Source of the DNA: Flagellimonas olearia | GTDB taxonomy: Bacteria; Bacteroidota; Bacteroidia; Flavobacteriales; Flavobacteriaceae | Length of the DNA: 64,000 bases | Reading direction: 5' to 3' | Assembly: GCF_009184425.1 (NCBI RefSeq) | Contig: NZ_WELG01000001.1 | Location: forward strand, 124,001-188,000 | Shown: piece after piece, positions 46,565 through 55,861 of the stretch | Numbering within the stretch: the stretch's first letter is position 1 | Layout of the letters: the number at the start of each line of letters is the position of its first letter | The notes under the pieces: model-generated | What the model was told of the DNA's origin: nothing | Seen by the model: only the letters and a program-made list of their open reading frames with translations | Databases searched by the model: none | Position numbers and translations under genes: made by a program

Positions 46565-49500
46565 ATGAAAAGGATAAAATATACTATATCAACGCTCTTT
46601 TTGCTCTTTGCCTTACAAACTTCCATTGGGCAGATAAACCGGACTTTGGAAACCAAAGTGGTGGATATATTGGCACAATTCCCGACCGAGGATTTGGAGC
46701 ATTCGGACAGGTTAATGCAAGAAATGTTGGATTTGGATGCCAAGGGAATCCATGAATTCTGTAAACGTATCATTCCTCTGGGAACGGGAGACGACACCCA
46801 AGCAAGATATGCTGTTCACAGCTTGGCGGTATATGCTGGAAACCACAAAGAAAGTAGCGTCGAAAAAGCACTGCTAACTGCCTTGGACAATGCAGAAGGG
46901 ACGGAGGTGAAAACATTTTTCATAGATCGTTTGGCGTTTTGTGGAAGTGATGTAAGTGTAGAATTACTGACCAAATACCTTAAGGACGAAGAACTATTTA
47001 AACCTGCTTTGGCCACGTTGACGGCAATAGGCACATCAAACGCGGCACAAGCCATTTATAGCACGACCCAGTCGTACAACGGAAATAGGAAAGCGGCATG
47101 TATTGCAGCATTGGGCCACTTGCGCTATGCCCCTGCATCAGAAGCTCTGGTTGAGGTGATGTCCGATTCAAAATCGGATAGTTTTCTAAAGCAGAAAACG
47201 CTTATGGCCTTGGCGGAAATAGCCAGCCCTGATTCATATGATATTTTTTCCAAAGCAGTCCAAAGTGAGGATTATCAATTGGGAAATAACAGGGGCATTA
47301 TAGCATATGTCCATTATGGCAATAGACTTGTTGATGAAGGAAATTTATCCTTGGCCCAAACTATAGCCGAGTCATTGTTGAAAAACTGTACTCAGGACAG
47401 CCAACTGAATTTTAGGGCGGCGGGCATCAATCTGCTATCCGCTTCCAAAGGAAAAAATGCCACAAAGACGTTTTTGAAAGAGGCAAAGCACCATGATGAG
47501 GCCTATAGGGGGAGCGTTTTAAAAGCAGCCGGCCAGAACCTTACACCCAGTGGAGTCTTGAAATGGGTCAAACAATACAAGAAAATCGGGGATAGTGGAA
47601 AAATACAACTTTTGGAAATGTTGCGCCAACGTCAAGAACCTGAAGTGTTGGATGAATGCATCACAAAAGCAATCCTCTCGGACAATGAATCTTTAAGGTT
47701 GGCAGGTATAAGAGCTTTGGCCTTCCAAGATAAGAAAAAGGCCTTGCCCTTACTTTTTAAGACATTACAAAACACCGATACTGATGCGACTTTTGCAGGT
47801 ATTGAAAATACCTTGTTGAAAATTGTAGGTGTGGAAGATGCCCCGCTCGTTGCCGGTGAATTACAGAATATGTATAATCAGAAAGGGAAGAGCGTATTGG
47901 TCAATGTTCTCGCCAAACGAAATGCAACAGATCAATTTGATGTGATCGCCAAGATGTTGGATCAAGCGGATCCTGGTTTACAAAAGGCCATCTATAAGGC
48001 ACTACCATCCGTTTCTTCCGAAGATGACTTAACGGAACTGATGGATATACTCTCCTCGGCAGAAGACATGGAGGACATTAATTACGTGCAGCAGGCCATT
48101 GTCAAAGTTCTTGATGGCACCCAGCAAGAAAAATCTTCCTTGGTTTACAACGCATTTGCGGATTTTGGCGATAAGTCCAAATTAATTCCCATCCTTCCGG
48201 CAATTAAAGGTGATAAAGCATTGTCGCTGATAGCGGAACAATTGCAATCCGGCAAAGGTGAAGACAAAATGGCTGCAATACAGGCGCTTGCCGTGTGGGA
48301 CGGTAACGAAAGCCTTCCATATATGTTCAATGCTATAATCGATTCACCAAAGGGCATCAGGGATTTGGCCTTTGGCGAGTATTTGAAAAAGGTTACCACC
48401 TCGGATTATCCCGATGACCAAAAACTGTTGTTGATACGCAAGTTAATGCCACACAGCAACACCATAGCGGAGAAAAAGCAAGTAATTCAGGCAGCCCAAT
48501 CGGCAAAGACATTCTTGTCTTTGGTTTTTGTTTCGGATTATCTGGATGACCCCAACTTGGGCTCTGACGCATCCAATGCCATTGTAAATATTGCCTTGCC
48601 AACGCCTGGAGTCAATAATGGACTTCGTGGGGATGTGGTAAGAAAGGCCGTTTCAAAGAGTATGTTGAACTTATCGGGCCCAGATAGTCAGTATATCAAA
48701 ATTGATGCGAAAGAGTTTTTGGATAAAATGCCCAAGGAAGAAGGATTCGTGTCCATATTCAATGGAAAGGACCTCACCGGTTGGGAAGGTCTGGTGGAAA
48801 ATCCAATCAAAAGGCAAAAAATGTCCAAAAGTGCCTTGAAAAAAGAACAGGAAAAAGCCAACGCACAAATGTTGAAGGACTGGTATGTAAAAGATGGAGT
48901 CATAGGTTTCAAAGGAGAAGGTTATAATAATATTTGTACTATAAAAGATTATGGCGATTTTGAGATGTTGGTGGATTGGAAAATAACCCATGGTGGAGAT
49001 AGTGGAATATATCTGAGGGGTACTCCACAAGTCCAAATCTGGGATACCGCACAAACCAAGGTCGGGGCAGAAGTTGGAAGCGGAGGTTTATACAATAATC
49101 AAAAAAATGCCAGTAAACCTTTGGTAGTGGCAGACAACCCCATAAATGAGTGGAACACATTTAGGATTAAAATGGTAGGGGAACGGGTTACTGTCCATTT
49201 GAACGGAAAATTGGTTACCGATAATGTTGTTTTGGAAAATTACTGGGATAGGGAAAGGGCCATTTTTGCAAAAGAAGCCATAGAACTTCAGGCTCATGGA
49301 GAAGATTTGGGATTCAGGAACATTTATGTTCGTGAGATACGATCTGGGAATGAACTTTTAAGCCTTGAGGAACAAAAAGAAGGATTTCAGTCTCTTTTCA
49401 ATGGAAAGGATCTGGATCATTGGATCGGGAATAAAACGGATTATTTGGTTGAGAACAATGAACTGGCGGTTCAGCCCAAACGAGGAGGTCATGGAAACCT

Positions 49501-49957
49501 GTATACCGCCAACGAGTATTCTGATTTTATTTTTCGTTTTGATTTTAAGTTGACCCCCGGAGCCAACAATGGTCTTGGTATTCATGCCCCGTTGGAGGGC
49601 GATGTGGCCTATGTTGGAAAGGAGTTGCAAATTCTGGACAACACCGCACCGATCTATGCCAATTTAAAGCCCTATCAGTATCACGGCTCGGTATATGGAA
49701 TTGCTGCTTCCAAAAAAGGATTTTTAAATCCTGTTGGAGAATGGAATTCCCAAGAAGTCATTGTAAAAGGAGACCATATTAAAATTATTCTGAATGATCA
49801 AGTCATTCTTGATGAGGATATTAAAAAAGCTTCGGAAAACGGTACTGCAGATGGTCAAGAACATCCAGGACTCCATAGAAATAGTGGGCATATAGGATTT
49901 TTGGGTCACGGCTCCGCACTGTGGTTCCGAAATATCAGAATCAAGGATTTAAAGTAA
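46565..49957 (+). CDS. HEAT-repeat protein with two C-terminal DUF1080 (3-keto-disaccharide hydrolase) domains
   Basis: 1130 residues. A signal peptide (ALQTSIGQ end) is followed by a long HEAT/Armadillo-like helical solenoid (about 30-710; AALGHLRYAPASEALVEVM, LRLAGIRALAFQDKKKALP). Two jelly-roll DUF1080 domains follow: one from about residue 724 (FVSIFNGKDLTGWEG, GDSGIYLRGTPQVQIWD) and one from about 939 (FQSLFNGKDLDHWIGNK, GANNGLGIHAP, ELQILDNTAP). DUF1080 domains cleave or bind 3-keto-glycosides made by Gfo/Idh/MocA enzymes. The ATG at 46565 precedes the signal peptide; an earlier ATG at 46502 adds 21 polar residues and is rejected. The two domains differ, so one may be the enzyme and the other a binder. 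Confidence 0.88.
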   Translation: MKRIKYTISTLFLLFALQTSIGQINRTLETKVVDILAQFPTEDLEHSDRLMQEMLDLDAKGIHEFCKRIIPLGTGDDTQARYAVHSLAVYAGNHKESSVEKALLTALDNAEGTEVKTFFIDRLAFCGSDVSVELLTKYLKDEELFKPALATLTAIGTSNAAQAIYSTTQSYNGNRKAACIAALGHLRYAPASEALVEVMSDSKSDSFLKQKTLMALAEIASPDSYDIFSKAVQSEDYQLGNNRGIIAYVHYGNRLVDEGNLSLAQTIAESLLKNCTQDSQLNFRAAGINLLSASKGKNATKTFLKEAKHHDEAYRGSVLKAAGQNLTPSGVLKWVKQYKKIGDSGKIQLLEMLRQRQEPEVLDECITKAILSDNESLRLAGIRALAFQDKKKALPLLFKTLQNTDTDATFAGIENTLLKIVGVEDAPLVAGELQNMYNQKGKSVLVNVLAKRNATDQFDVIAKMLDQADPGLQKAIYKALPSVSSEDDLTELMDILSSAEDMEDINYVQQAIVKVLDGTQQEKSSLVYNAFADFGDKSKLIPILPAIKGDKALSLIAEQLQSGKGEDKMAAIQALAVWDGNESLPYMFNAIIDSPKGIRDLAFGEYLKKVTTSDYPDDQKLLLIRKLMPHSNTIAEKKQVIQAAQSAKTFLSLVFVSDYLDDPNLGSDASNAIVNIALPTPGVNNGLRGDVVRKAVSKSMLNLSGPDSQYIKIDAKEFLDKMPKEEGFVSIFNGKDLTGWEGLVENPIKRQKMSKSALKKEQEKANAQMLKDWYVKDGVIGFKGEGYNNICTIKDYGDFEMLVDWKITHGGDSGIYLRGTPQVQIWDTAQTKVGAEVGSGGLYNNQKNASKPLVVADNPINEWNTFRIKMVGERVTVHLNGKLVTDNVVLENYWDRERAIFAKEAIELQAHGEDLGFRNIYVREIRSGNELLSLEEQKEGFQSLFNGKDLDHWIGNKTDYLVENNELAVQPKRGGHGNLYTANEYSDFIFRFDFKLTPGANNGLGIHAPLEGDVAYVGKELQILDNTAPIYANLKPYQYHGSVYGIAASKKGFLNPVGEWNSQEVIVKGDHIKIILNDQVILDEDIKKASENGTADGQEHPGLHRNSGHIGFLGHGSALWFRNIRIKDLK

Positions 49958-50057
49958 AAAGGGGGCAAACAAGAATATCAGGTTCTGGTCTTGGCTAGCT
50001 ACGTGGCCATCGAGGTCCTTGTGAGATATGATTTCCTTTAATGGATAAACGTAGGAT

Positions 50058-50876
50058 ATGGTATTGATAGCGGACAGTGGCTCTACCAAGTGCGATTGGC
50101 GAGTTTATGATAGAATCGGTGCAAAGGTGTTTCAAAAGAGGACCAATGGAATCAATCCCATGATTCATTCTGATGAGGACATAGGGTTACTCGTCCAAGA
50201 GGTGAGAAATGAGATTCCAAATGAGATTTTACAGGTAGAGTTTTACTGTGCAGGAGGCAAATCCGAAGAATCGCAACAAAGATTGTTTCAAGTATTTTCC
50301 CAATTTTTTAAAGAGGCTCAGGTGAGAATAGAAGACGATTTGGGAATTGCAGTAAAATGTGCCAAGGGTGAGCCCAGCGTGGTATGCATTTTAGGTACTG
50401 GGGCCAATAGTTGTTTCTTTGATGGCGCCAAGATTCATAAACGGTTACCTGATTGGGGTTATCAGGTTATGGATTTAGGTAGCGGCAATTATTTTGGTAG
50501 AGAGCTATTGCGTAGTTATGCATACGGTTATATGCCCCGTGATTTGCTGGGAAAATTTGAGGACAGCTATAATCTGAACAACAAAGACATACTTCATGAG
50601 CTGTACCAAGGAGGGAACCCAAGTTCCTATCTGGCCAAATTTGCCAAGTTTATGATAGAGAATCGCGACCATCTTTTCCTACGGTCAATGATCCGGGATG
50701 GTGTAGATAAAGTCTTTGAGCACGTGTTAGGACCCTATCGGTATGAAATGGAGCAATACCCATTGTATTTTATTGGCTCCATCTCCTTTTATTTACAGGA
50801 TTTCCTTAGAGAGAAAGCGAAAGTACTTGATTGTAAGGCAGTCCATTTTATAAGTAAGCCGATAGAGCATTTATAG
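50058..50876 (+). CDS. BadF/BadG-type N-acetylglucosamine kinase-like protein
   Basis: 272-residue cytoplasmic ASKHA-fold kinase. The N-terminal phosphate loop is LIADSGSTKCDWRV, the second phosphate motif is CILGTGANSCFFDG, and DLGSGNYFGRELL supports the fold. In Bacteroidota such proteins phosphorylate N-acetylglucosamine or related amino sugars. It ends the second glycan locus (100 nt after the HEAT-DUF1080 gene). It could also phosphorylate GlcNAc produced by the sialic acid pathway, which has no kinase of its own in this window; that link is inference. The C-terminus (FISKPIEHL) is a little shorter than usual but seems complete in fold. Confidence 0.8.
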   Translation: MVLIADSGSTKCDWRVYDRIGAKVFQKRTNGINPMIHSDEDIGLLVQEVRNEIPNEILQVEFYCAGGKSEESQQRLFQVFSQFFKEAQVRIEDDLGIAVKCAKGEPSVVCILGTGANSCFFDGAKIHKRLPDWGYQVMDLGSGNYFGRELLRSYAYGYMPRDLLGKFEDSYNLNNKDILHELYQGGNPSSYLAKFAKFMIENRDHLFLRSMIRDGVDKVFEHVLGPYRYEMEQYPLYFIGSISFYLQDFLREKAKVLDCKAVHFISKPIEHL

Positions 50877-51343
50877 ATGGTATTATAGGTTTGGTGATGT
50901 TGGCTTTCATCTTAATTTAGTTGATAGGGTGAAGAGGCCTATTATTGTTGGTTACCTCTCTTATATTGGGGATTTCCTTTATATTATTGAAAATTGGTTT
51001 CTCAAGTATCGAAGAAGAAGAAGAAGAAGAAGAAGAAGAAGAAGAAGAAGAAGAAGAAGAAACGTTGTTTCTTTTCCGTGAATTGGGATGTGTGCCGTTT
51101 TTCTGTTGGAATGGATGGTGGTGTTCCGAGTATGGGAAATACAGTTCATATATGATGGTAATCCTTTTCGATATATTAGACAATTAAGCCCTTTTGATTA
51201 CCCAAGTAATAATGGCTTTTGAGATTATTTGTTGATTGATTTAGATAGGGTTTAAATCAATGCCCCAGATTTTTGGTTGTTTCTATTTCCATATATCTTG
51301 ACTTGGAAGTAAGGAGTAAAATTGAATGTTTTTTGATTCACAT
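50877..51343. other. Convergent gap holding a GAA microsatellite
   Basis: This lies between the converging kinase-like and PP2C genes. Apart from the GAA repeat at 51011-51061, it contains only a weak frame (50945-51187, TTG start) whose Glu run is made by the repeat itself. No terminator is obvious. Confidence 0.55.
51011..51061. repeat. (GAA)17 trinucleotide microsatellite
   Basis: Seventeen uninterrupted GAA units occupy an intergenic, convergent position. In one plus frame they give poly-Glu, in one minus frame poly-Ser. Such tracts can change copy number by slippage. Nothing in the flanks shows a promoter that the length would tune. Confidence 0.97.
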
Positions 51344-52084
51344 CTATCCACATATCTTAATAAGATACATGGAATAGTTGTCCTTGGTCACCCCTTGGGC
51401 GTTTGCAAGAATATTGGATTTGATTTCGTCCACAGTTTCACTTTCCTTGAACCAAGTCCCAATCTCTTTTTTTGAAAGGTTCTCCATGATACCATCGGAG
51501 CAAAGAAAAAAGAAATCATTCGCCTTGATGTCTCCAATTACCTTTTGATCGATCCTTGTTGGATTAGCTCCGTTTATGGCCCTTGTAATGATGTTTCGTT
51601 TGGGGTGGGTTTGAGCCTCTTCTTCGGTGATTTCACCCATATCCACCATGCTTTGGACCACGGAATGATCCTTCGTCTGAAAAAGGACTTCACCATCCCT
51701 GATGTGATAGACCCTACTATCGCCAACCCATCCTATTAAAGCCTTATTGTCCGTGTCGGAAATCAATAAAAGTGTAAGAGTGCTGGCCATGCCCATGGCT
51801 TCTGGATGGGTTTCGAGATATTCACCCATATGTTGTTCAATGCTTTGTAGGGCGGAAGGCAAATAGGTTTCATCCTCAATATTCTCCATTGGATTTTCCG
51901 AAAGATACTTGGAAAGACCCGTACAGACCATGGAAGAGGCCACTTCGCCCTTGGCCTGGCCACCGACACCATCACAAACCATGAATAATCTGTTTTTTTC
52001 CGATACCTCTTCGGGGTAAATGGCATCCTCGTTGTTTGATCGCTGGCCAATTTCATGGCAATGCACTGGTAAATAAAGCTTCAT
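51344..52084 (-). CDS. PP2C-type serine/threonine phosphatase
   Basis: 246-residue metal-dependent phosphatase, cytoplasmic. All family motifs are present: RSNNEDAIYP, MVCDGVGGQAKGEVAS, GWVGDSRVYHIRDG, FLCSDGIMENL and TKDNYSMYLI, giving the Asp residues that bind two Mn/Mg ions. Length is typical. It is the last gene of the phospho-signalling operon, 10 nt after the kinase gene, and should reverse phosphorylation by that kinase. Confidence 0.95.
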   Translation of the reverse strand: MKLYLPVHCHEIGQRSNNEDAIYPEEVSEKNRLFMVCDGVGGQAKGEVASSMVCTGLSKYLSENPMENIEDETYLPSALQSIEQHMGEYLETHPEAMGMASTLTLLLISDTDNKALIGWVGDSRVYHIRDGEVLFQTKDHSVVQSMVDMGEITEEEAQTHPKRNIITRAINGANPTRIDQKVIGDIKANDFFFLCSDGIMENLSKKEIGTWFKESETVDEIKSNILANAQGVTKDNYSMYLIKICG

Positions 52085-52094
52085 TAAAACCTGT

Positions 52095-54863
52095 TTAATA
52101 ATTTTTCTTTAAGAAATCACAAGCTGATTGATAGCCGGCGGTACAGGATTTATTGAACCATGTTTTTGCCACAGCCTTATTGGTGGATACACTTTTGGCA
52201 TAGTAATAGCACAATCCCAAATTATACATGGCGTAAGAGTTTCCATTGTTGGCGGCTTTTGTATAATAATCAAAAGCTGTTTTCAGGTTTTTGGTGGTGC
52301 CTCTTCCGAGTTCATACATGACTCCCAAATAATTTTGGGCATCGGCGTTGTTTTGCCCGGCGGCCTTTAAGAACCAGGTTTTGGCCAAACTGTAATACTT
52401 GTCGTTATAATCTATTAAACCTACCATATACTGGGCCTCGGCGTCACCTTGGTCCGCTGCTTTTTTGTACCACGTACGCGCCACGATCTTCTCTTGTCCG
52501 GGAACTTTTCCATCATAAATCAAACGGCCTAAGGCTTTTTGGGCGTTGAGATACCCATTGTTGGCGGATAATCTATACCATTTCTCCGCTTCTGTATAAT
52601 CAACAGGCCCCTCAATTCCATTTTCTGCCATCACGCCCAACATATATTGACCCAAATAGTTGTTGAGATTGGCCGTTTTGATGAAATATTCCTTTGCAAT
52701 CTTCCGATTTTTGGTTTTCCCTTTCCCATCATAGTACAATCTACCCAATGCATATTGAGCCGAGGCATTGTTTTGTGCAGCTGCCAGTTCGTACCACCGT
52801 ATGGCGCCTTCAAGATCTACTTTGCCATCATCTCCATGTTCAAGGATGTCCCCCATTTTGTATTGCGCCTGTGAATACCCCTTATTGGCGGAAACCAAGA
52901 ACCATTTTTTAGCTTCTACCATATCTTTTGTGGTACCGAGTCCTTGATAATAGATCAGTCCTAAGTTATAAGCTCCAAAAGCATTGCCTCTATCTGCGGC
53001 CATTTGGAACCATTTTTTGGCTTCCACATATTTCTTTTCCTCATAAAAGATGATCCCAAGTTCATTTTGGGCATCCAAATAGCCACGGTCTGCTGCTTTT
53101 GTGTACCATTGAACCGCTCTTAGCCTATCCCTTTCAGTCAAAGTTCCATAGTAGTAGAATTTACCCAACGTATACTGTGAAACCACATCGTTGCTTTCAG
53201 CGGCACTGGTGTATAGTTCAAATGCTTTTATGGTATCCTTGGGAACCGCTTGGCCATTGCGGTACATTTCGGCCAAACCGCGATAGCAGGAATATCTATT
53301 GAGATCTTTGCCTTTTTCATACATTTTAAAAGCATCCTCATATTTTTTCTGATACTTGTACAAAATGGCCAAGTTCTCTACAGCTGCAGGGTGATCTTGT
53401 TCAGCTGCTTTTTTGTATTGTTCTTCGGCTTTAACGGGGTCTTTTTCAATGGCATATCCATTCCACTGCATTAGACCATAGACATTTTGAGCTTCTGGAT
53501 TGCCCTTTTGGCTTTGTTTTTTAACCTCTTCCAAAACCTCCCTGAAATATTCTGACGCTTTTGTTGTATCCTTTTCTACACCAAAACCATTTTGATAGGC
53601 CCATGCATATTGAAAGTTGGCCATCTCATACCCAGATTCCATTGACTTATCCACATATTCAAGTGCTTTGCCATAGTCTACGTCGGTGCCATATCCATAA
53701 TTGCTCATGGTGGCAAGGAAGTAATTGGCCTCCCCCGAATCGTATTCAGCGGCCTCTTGATAGAGACTGTAGGCTTTTTCGTGGTCCCCGGTCTTATAGG
53801 ATTCCCAAGCATCGGACAGCAATGATTTTATTTGGGAAGCCCTAAAAAAGGCGTACCCTCCGTATCCTGCACCCAAAATCAAGGCAGTCAATAGCAAAAC
53901 GGGCCAGACTTTTTTCTTCTTTTTGGGTTTGGCTTTCGGTGCGGAAAATTGTGTTTCATTTCCTCCCAAGAACACGGTTCCACTTTCATTGCTCTCTCCA
54001 TTAATATCCCGGATGAAATCGGATACGGAGGCATATCGGTCCGTAGCATTTTTCTGCAAACAAGTTTTTATGCAGTTCTTAAATCTTTCGGGCACCTCGG
54101 AATAATCGGGATCTTCCCCAACGATACCATCCCGAATGAGTTCATAATCCTTCTTGTCATGCCCAAAAGGCAATTTTCCGGTCAATATTTTGTAGAAGAT
54201 AATGCCAAGTGCCCAAATATCGGTACGTTCGCTTATATCCCCATTCAGTCCGAATTTCTTTTTAAAGAATTGCTCAGGAGCCATGTAGTGAGGTGTTCCC
54301 ACACCTTCGGTCATAGATTGTTGTATGGTCTTATCGGACAGTATGTCCTGACTTATCCCAAAATCGGTCACCTTTGAAACCTTGTTCCCCTTTCGGTCTT
54401 TGGAAAACAGTACATTTCCAGGTTTTAAATCCCTGTGGATAATGCCCTGTTTGTGAAGATAATCCACTGCTTGGGCCACTTCCACAATGATGTTCTTTCC
54501 TTCATCCAAAGAGAGCTTTCGGTGTATGGCTTGGCCCAAGGTTCCTTCCCCTGCATATTCCATGATCAACACAGGATAGCTGACATTTCTACCCATGGCA
54601 TCGGTATGGGTGATGTATTCCAGACCATAATAGGTGATGAGGTGCGTATGCGATAACCCATCTATTTTGGAAAACTCCTGTTCCAAGCTGTATTTTTTCT
54701 GTCCAGTGCTCCCAGACGTACCTCTTGAAACAGCTTCTTTGTAAATTTTAAGGGCCACATACCTTCCTTCGGCATTGAGGTCCTTGGCCTTGAACACTTC
54801 GGCAAACCCGCCCTCAGCTATAAGGTCTTTTTCGGGGTCCCATTCGTAATGTGATAGTTTCAT
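52095..54863 (-). CDS. Membrane Ser/Thr protein kinase with large Sel1-repeat array
   Basis: 922 residues. The kinase domain (about 8-290) is complete: glycine-loop EGGFAEVFKAKD, catalytic Lys in VALKIYKE (K39), HRDLKPGN (D145, N150), DFGIS (D167) and GTPHYMAPEQF. One membrane helix lies at about 320-342. The rest (about 350-920) is an array of roughly 15 Sel1-like repeats, such as ANYFLATMSNYGYGTDVDYG, AQYALGRLYYDGKGKTKN and AQNYLGVMYELGRGTTKN. Topology would put the Sel1 array in the periplasm, where it could bind a partner and control the kinase. In the operon it stands between a Sel1 protein gene and the PP2C gene. Confidence 0.93.
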   Translation of the reverse strand: MKLSHYEWDPEKDLIAEGGFAEVFKAKDLNAEGRYVALKIYKEAVSRGTSGSTGQKKYSLEQEFSKIDGLSHTHLITYYGLEYITHTDAMGRNVSYPVLIMEYAGEGTLGQAIHRKLSLDEGKNIIVEVAQAVDYLHKQGIIHRDLKPGNVLFSKDRKGNKVSKVTDFGISQDILSDKTIQQSMTEGVGTPHYMAPEQFFKKKFGLNGDISERTDIWALGIIFYKILTGKLPFGHDKKDYELIRDGIVGEDPDYSEVPERFKNCIKTCLQKNATDRYASVSDFIRDINGESNESGTVFLGGNETQFSAPKAKPKKKKKVWPVLLLTALILGAGYGGYAFFRASQIKSLLSDAWESYKTGDHEKAYSLYQEAAEYDSGEANYFLATMSNYGYGTDVDYGKALEYVDKSMESGYEMANFQYAWAYQNGFGVEKDTTKASEYFREVLEEVKKQSQKGNPEAQNVYGLMQWNGYAIEKDPVKAEEQYKKAAEQDHPAAVENLAILYKYQKKYEDAFKMYEKGKDLNRYSCYRGLAEMYRNGQAVPKDTIKAFELYTSAAESNDVVSQYTLGKFYYYGTLTERDRLRAVQWYTKAADRGYLDAQNELGIIFYEEKKYVEAKKWFQMAADRGNAFGAYNLGLIYYQGLGTTKDMVEAKKWFLVSANKGYSQAQYKMGDILEHGDDGKVDLEGAIRWYELAAAQNNASAQYALGRLYYDGKGKTKNRKIAKEYFIKTANLNNYLGQYMLGVMAENGIEGPVDYTEAEKWYRLSANNGYLNAQKALGRLIYDGKVPGQEKIVARTWYKKAADQGDAEAQYMVGLIDYNDKYYSLAKTWFLKAAGQNNADAQNYLGVMYELGRGTTKNLKTAFDYYTKAANNGNSYAMYNLGLCYYYAKSVSTNKAVAKTWFNKSCTAGYQSACDFLKKNY

Positions 54864-54910
54864 GATGGTCGGTGTAGTTGAATTTGGTTACGGTTTGGTG
54901 TTGATTTTGA

Positions 54911-55684
54911 TTAACTGGCTTCTTGTATGTGGGTCACCATTTTGCAGGCATTGGAATGCCCTTGGTCACAGGCCTTTTTGTACCAAGCCTCGGCCTTGCC
55001 TAGGTCTTTGGTTACTTCACTGCCATTATAATAGAGGTTTCCAAGGGTTACATTGGCATCAATATACCCCAATTTGGAAGCCTTTTCAAGAAACTCAATG
55101 GCGCTGTCCACATCCTTGTCCTTGCCCTGTCCGGAAAGGTTCATTACGCCAAGATTGAACACGGCCGGACCATATTCTTTTTTGGCCGATTTTTCAAAAT
55201 AGCGCATGGCTTTTGGGTAATTCACCGGGGTGTTCTTACCAAAGTAATATTTACATCCTTGTGCAAAAAGAGCTTTCTTGTTTTTTGGAAAGAACCAAAT
55301 TACGGCAAGGACCGCAAGTAGTATCCAAAGGGAAAATCCCCATAACCATTCAGTAAGCTCTATTTTGTAGGGTGGGAGTGGGGTGGGCAGAACTCCGCTG
55401 GTCTGGAATTTTTTTATCTGCTCTTCATCCAAGGGATAGTATGTATCTATACTTCCTTTTACCCCCAGTACATAACCATCATCTGTCATGTAGACTCCCA
55501 TAAAAATGAACAGGGATGTTGTTTTATGGGCGAGGTAGAGGTCTTCGCCATTGGTACCTTTAATATCGACGTCGGTAATTTTTTGGATTCGCTCGCTCTT
55601 TCCAAAAATTCCCCCTATCCGTCTTGCAGATGCAAGGTTGGGAATCAAAGTGAGCAAAGCGATCAGGAATAGTAATTTTTTCAT
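54911..55684 (-). CDS. Membrane protein with Sel1 repeats
   Basis: 257 residues. A signal peptide (LIALLTLIPNLASA) is followed by a small domain with GEDLYLAHKTTSLFIFMGVY, then one membrane helix (about 118-140; WLWGFSLWILLAVLAVIWFF). Three to four Sel1 repeats follow (about 150-250; AMRYFEKSAKKEYGPAVFNL, YIDANVTLGNLYYNG, AWYKKACDQGHSNACKMV). With that order the Sel1 part should be cytoplasmic, opposite to the kinase's array. It lies 47 nt before the kinase gene and probably takes part in the same complex. Confidence 0.82.
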   Translation of the reverse strand: MKKLLFLIALLTLIPNLASARRIGGIFGKSERIQKITDVDIKGTNGEDLYLAHKTTSLFIFMGVYMTDDGYVLGVKGSIDTYYPLDEEQIKKFQTSGVLPTPLPPYKIELTEWLWGFSLWILLAVLAVIWFFPKNKKALFAQGCKYYFGKNTPVNYPKAMRYFEKSAKKEYGPAVFNLGVMNLSGQGKDKDVDSAIEFLEKASKLGYIDANVTLGNLYYNGSEVTKDLGKAEAWYKKACDQGHSNACKMVTHIQEAS

Positions 55685-55861
55685 TTTGTGATGAAGTGTT
55701 AAGGTTGAAAGTAATGATATATCTTCTTGTACCTGAACCTATTCGACAGTCAGCATTAAAAATAGGCATATGAAACTTTTTATACCAACATTTTTGCGGC
55801 TTGGGGTCAAATACGTTTTGGATTTATGAAATAGCAATGTGGTAACTGGATTATTTACGGA

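Noticed and set aside
50945..51187. 80-residue frame with a poly-Glu run, and an antisense poly-Ser frame
   Set aside because: Both are products of the GAA microsatellite. The start is a weak TTG and there is no family or expression signal.
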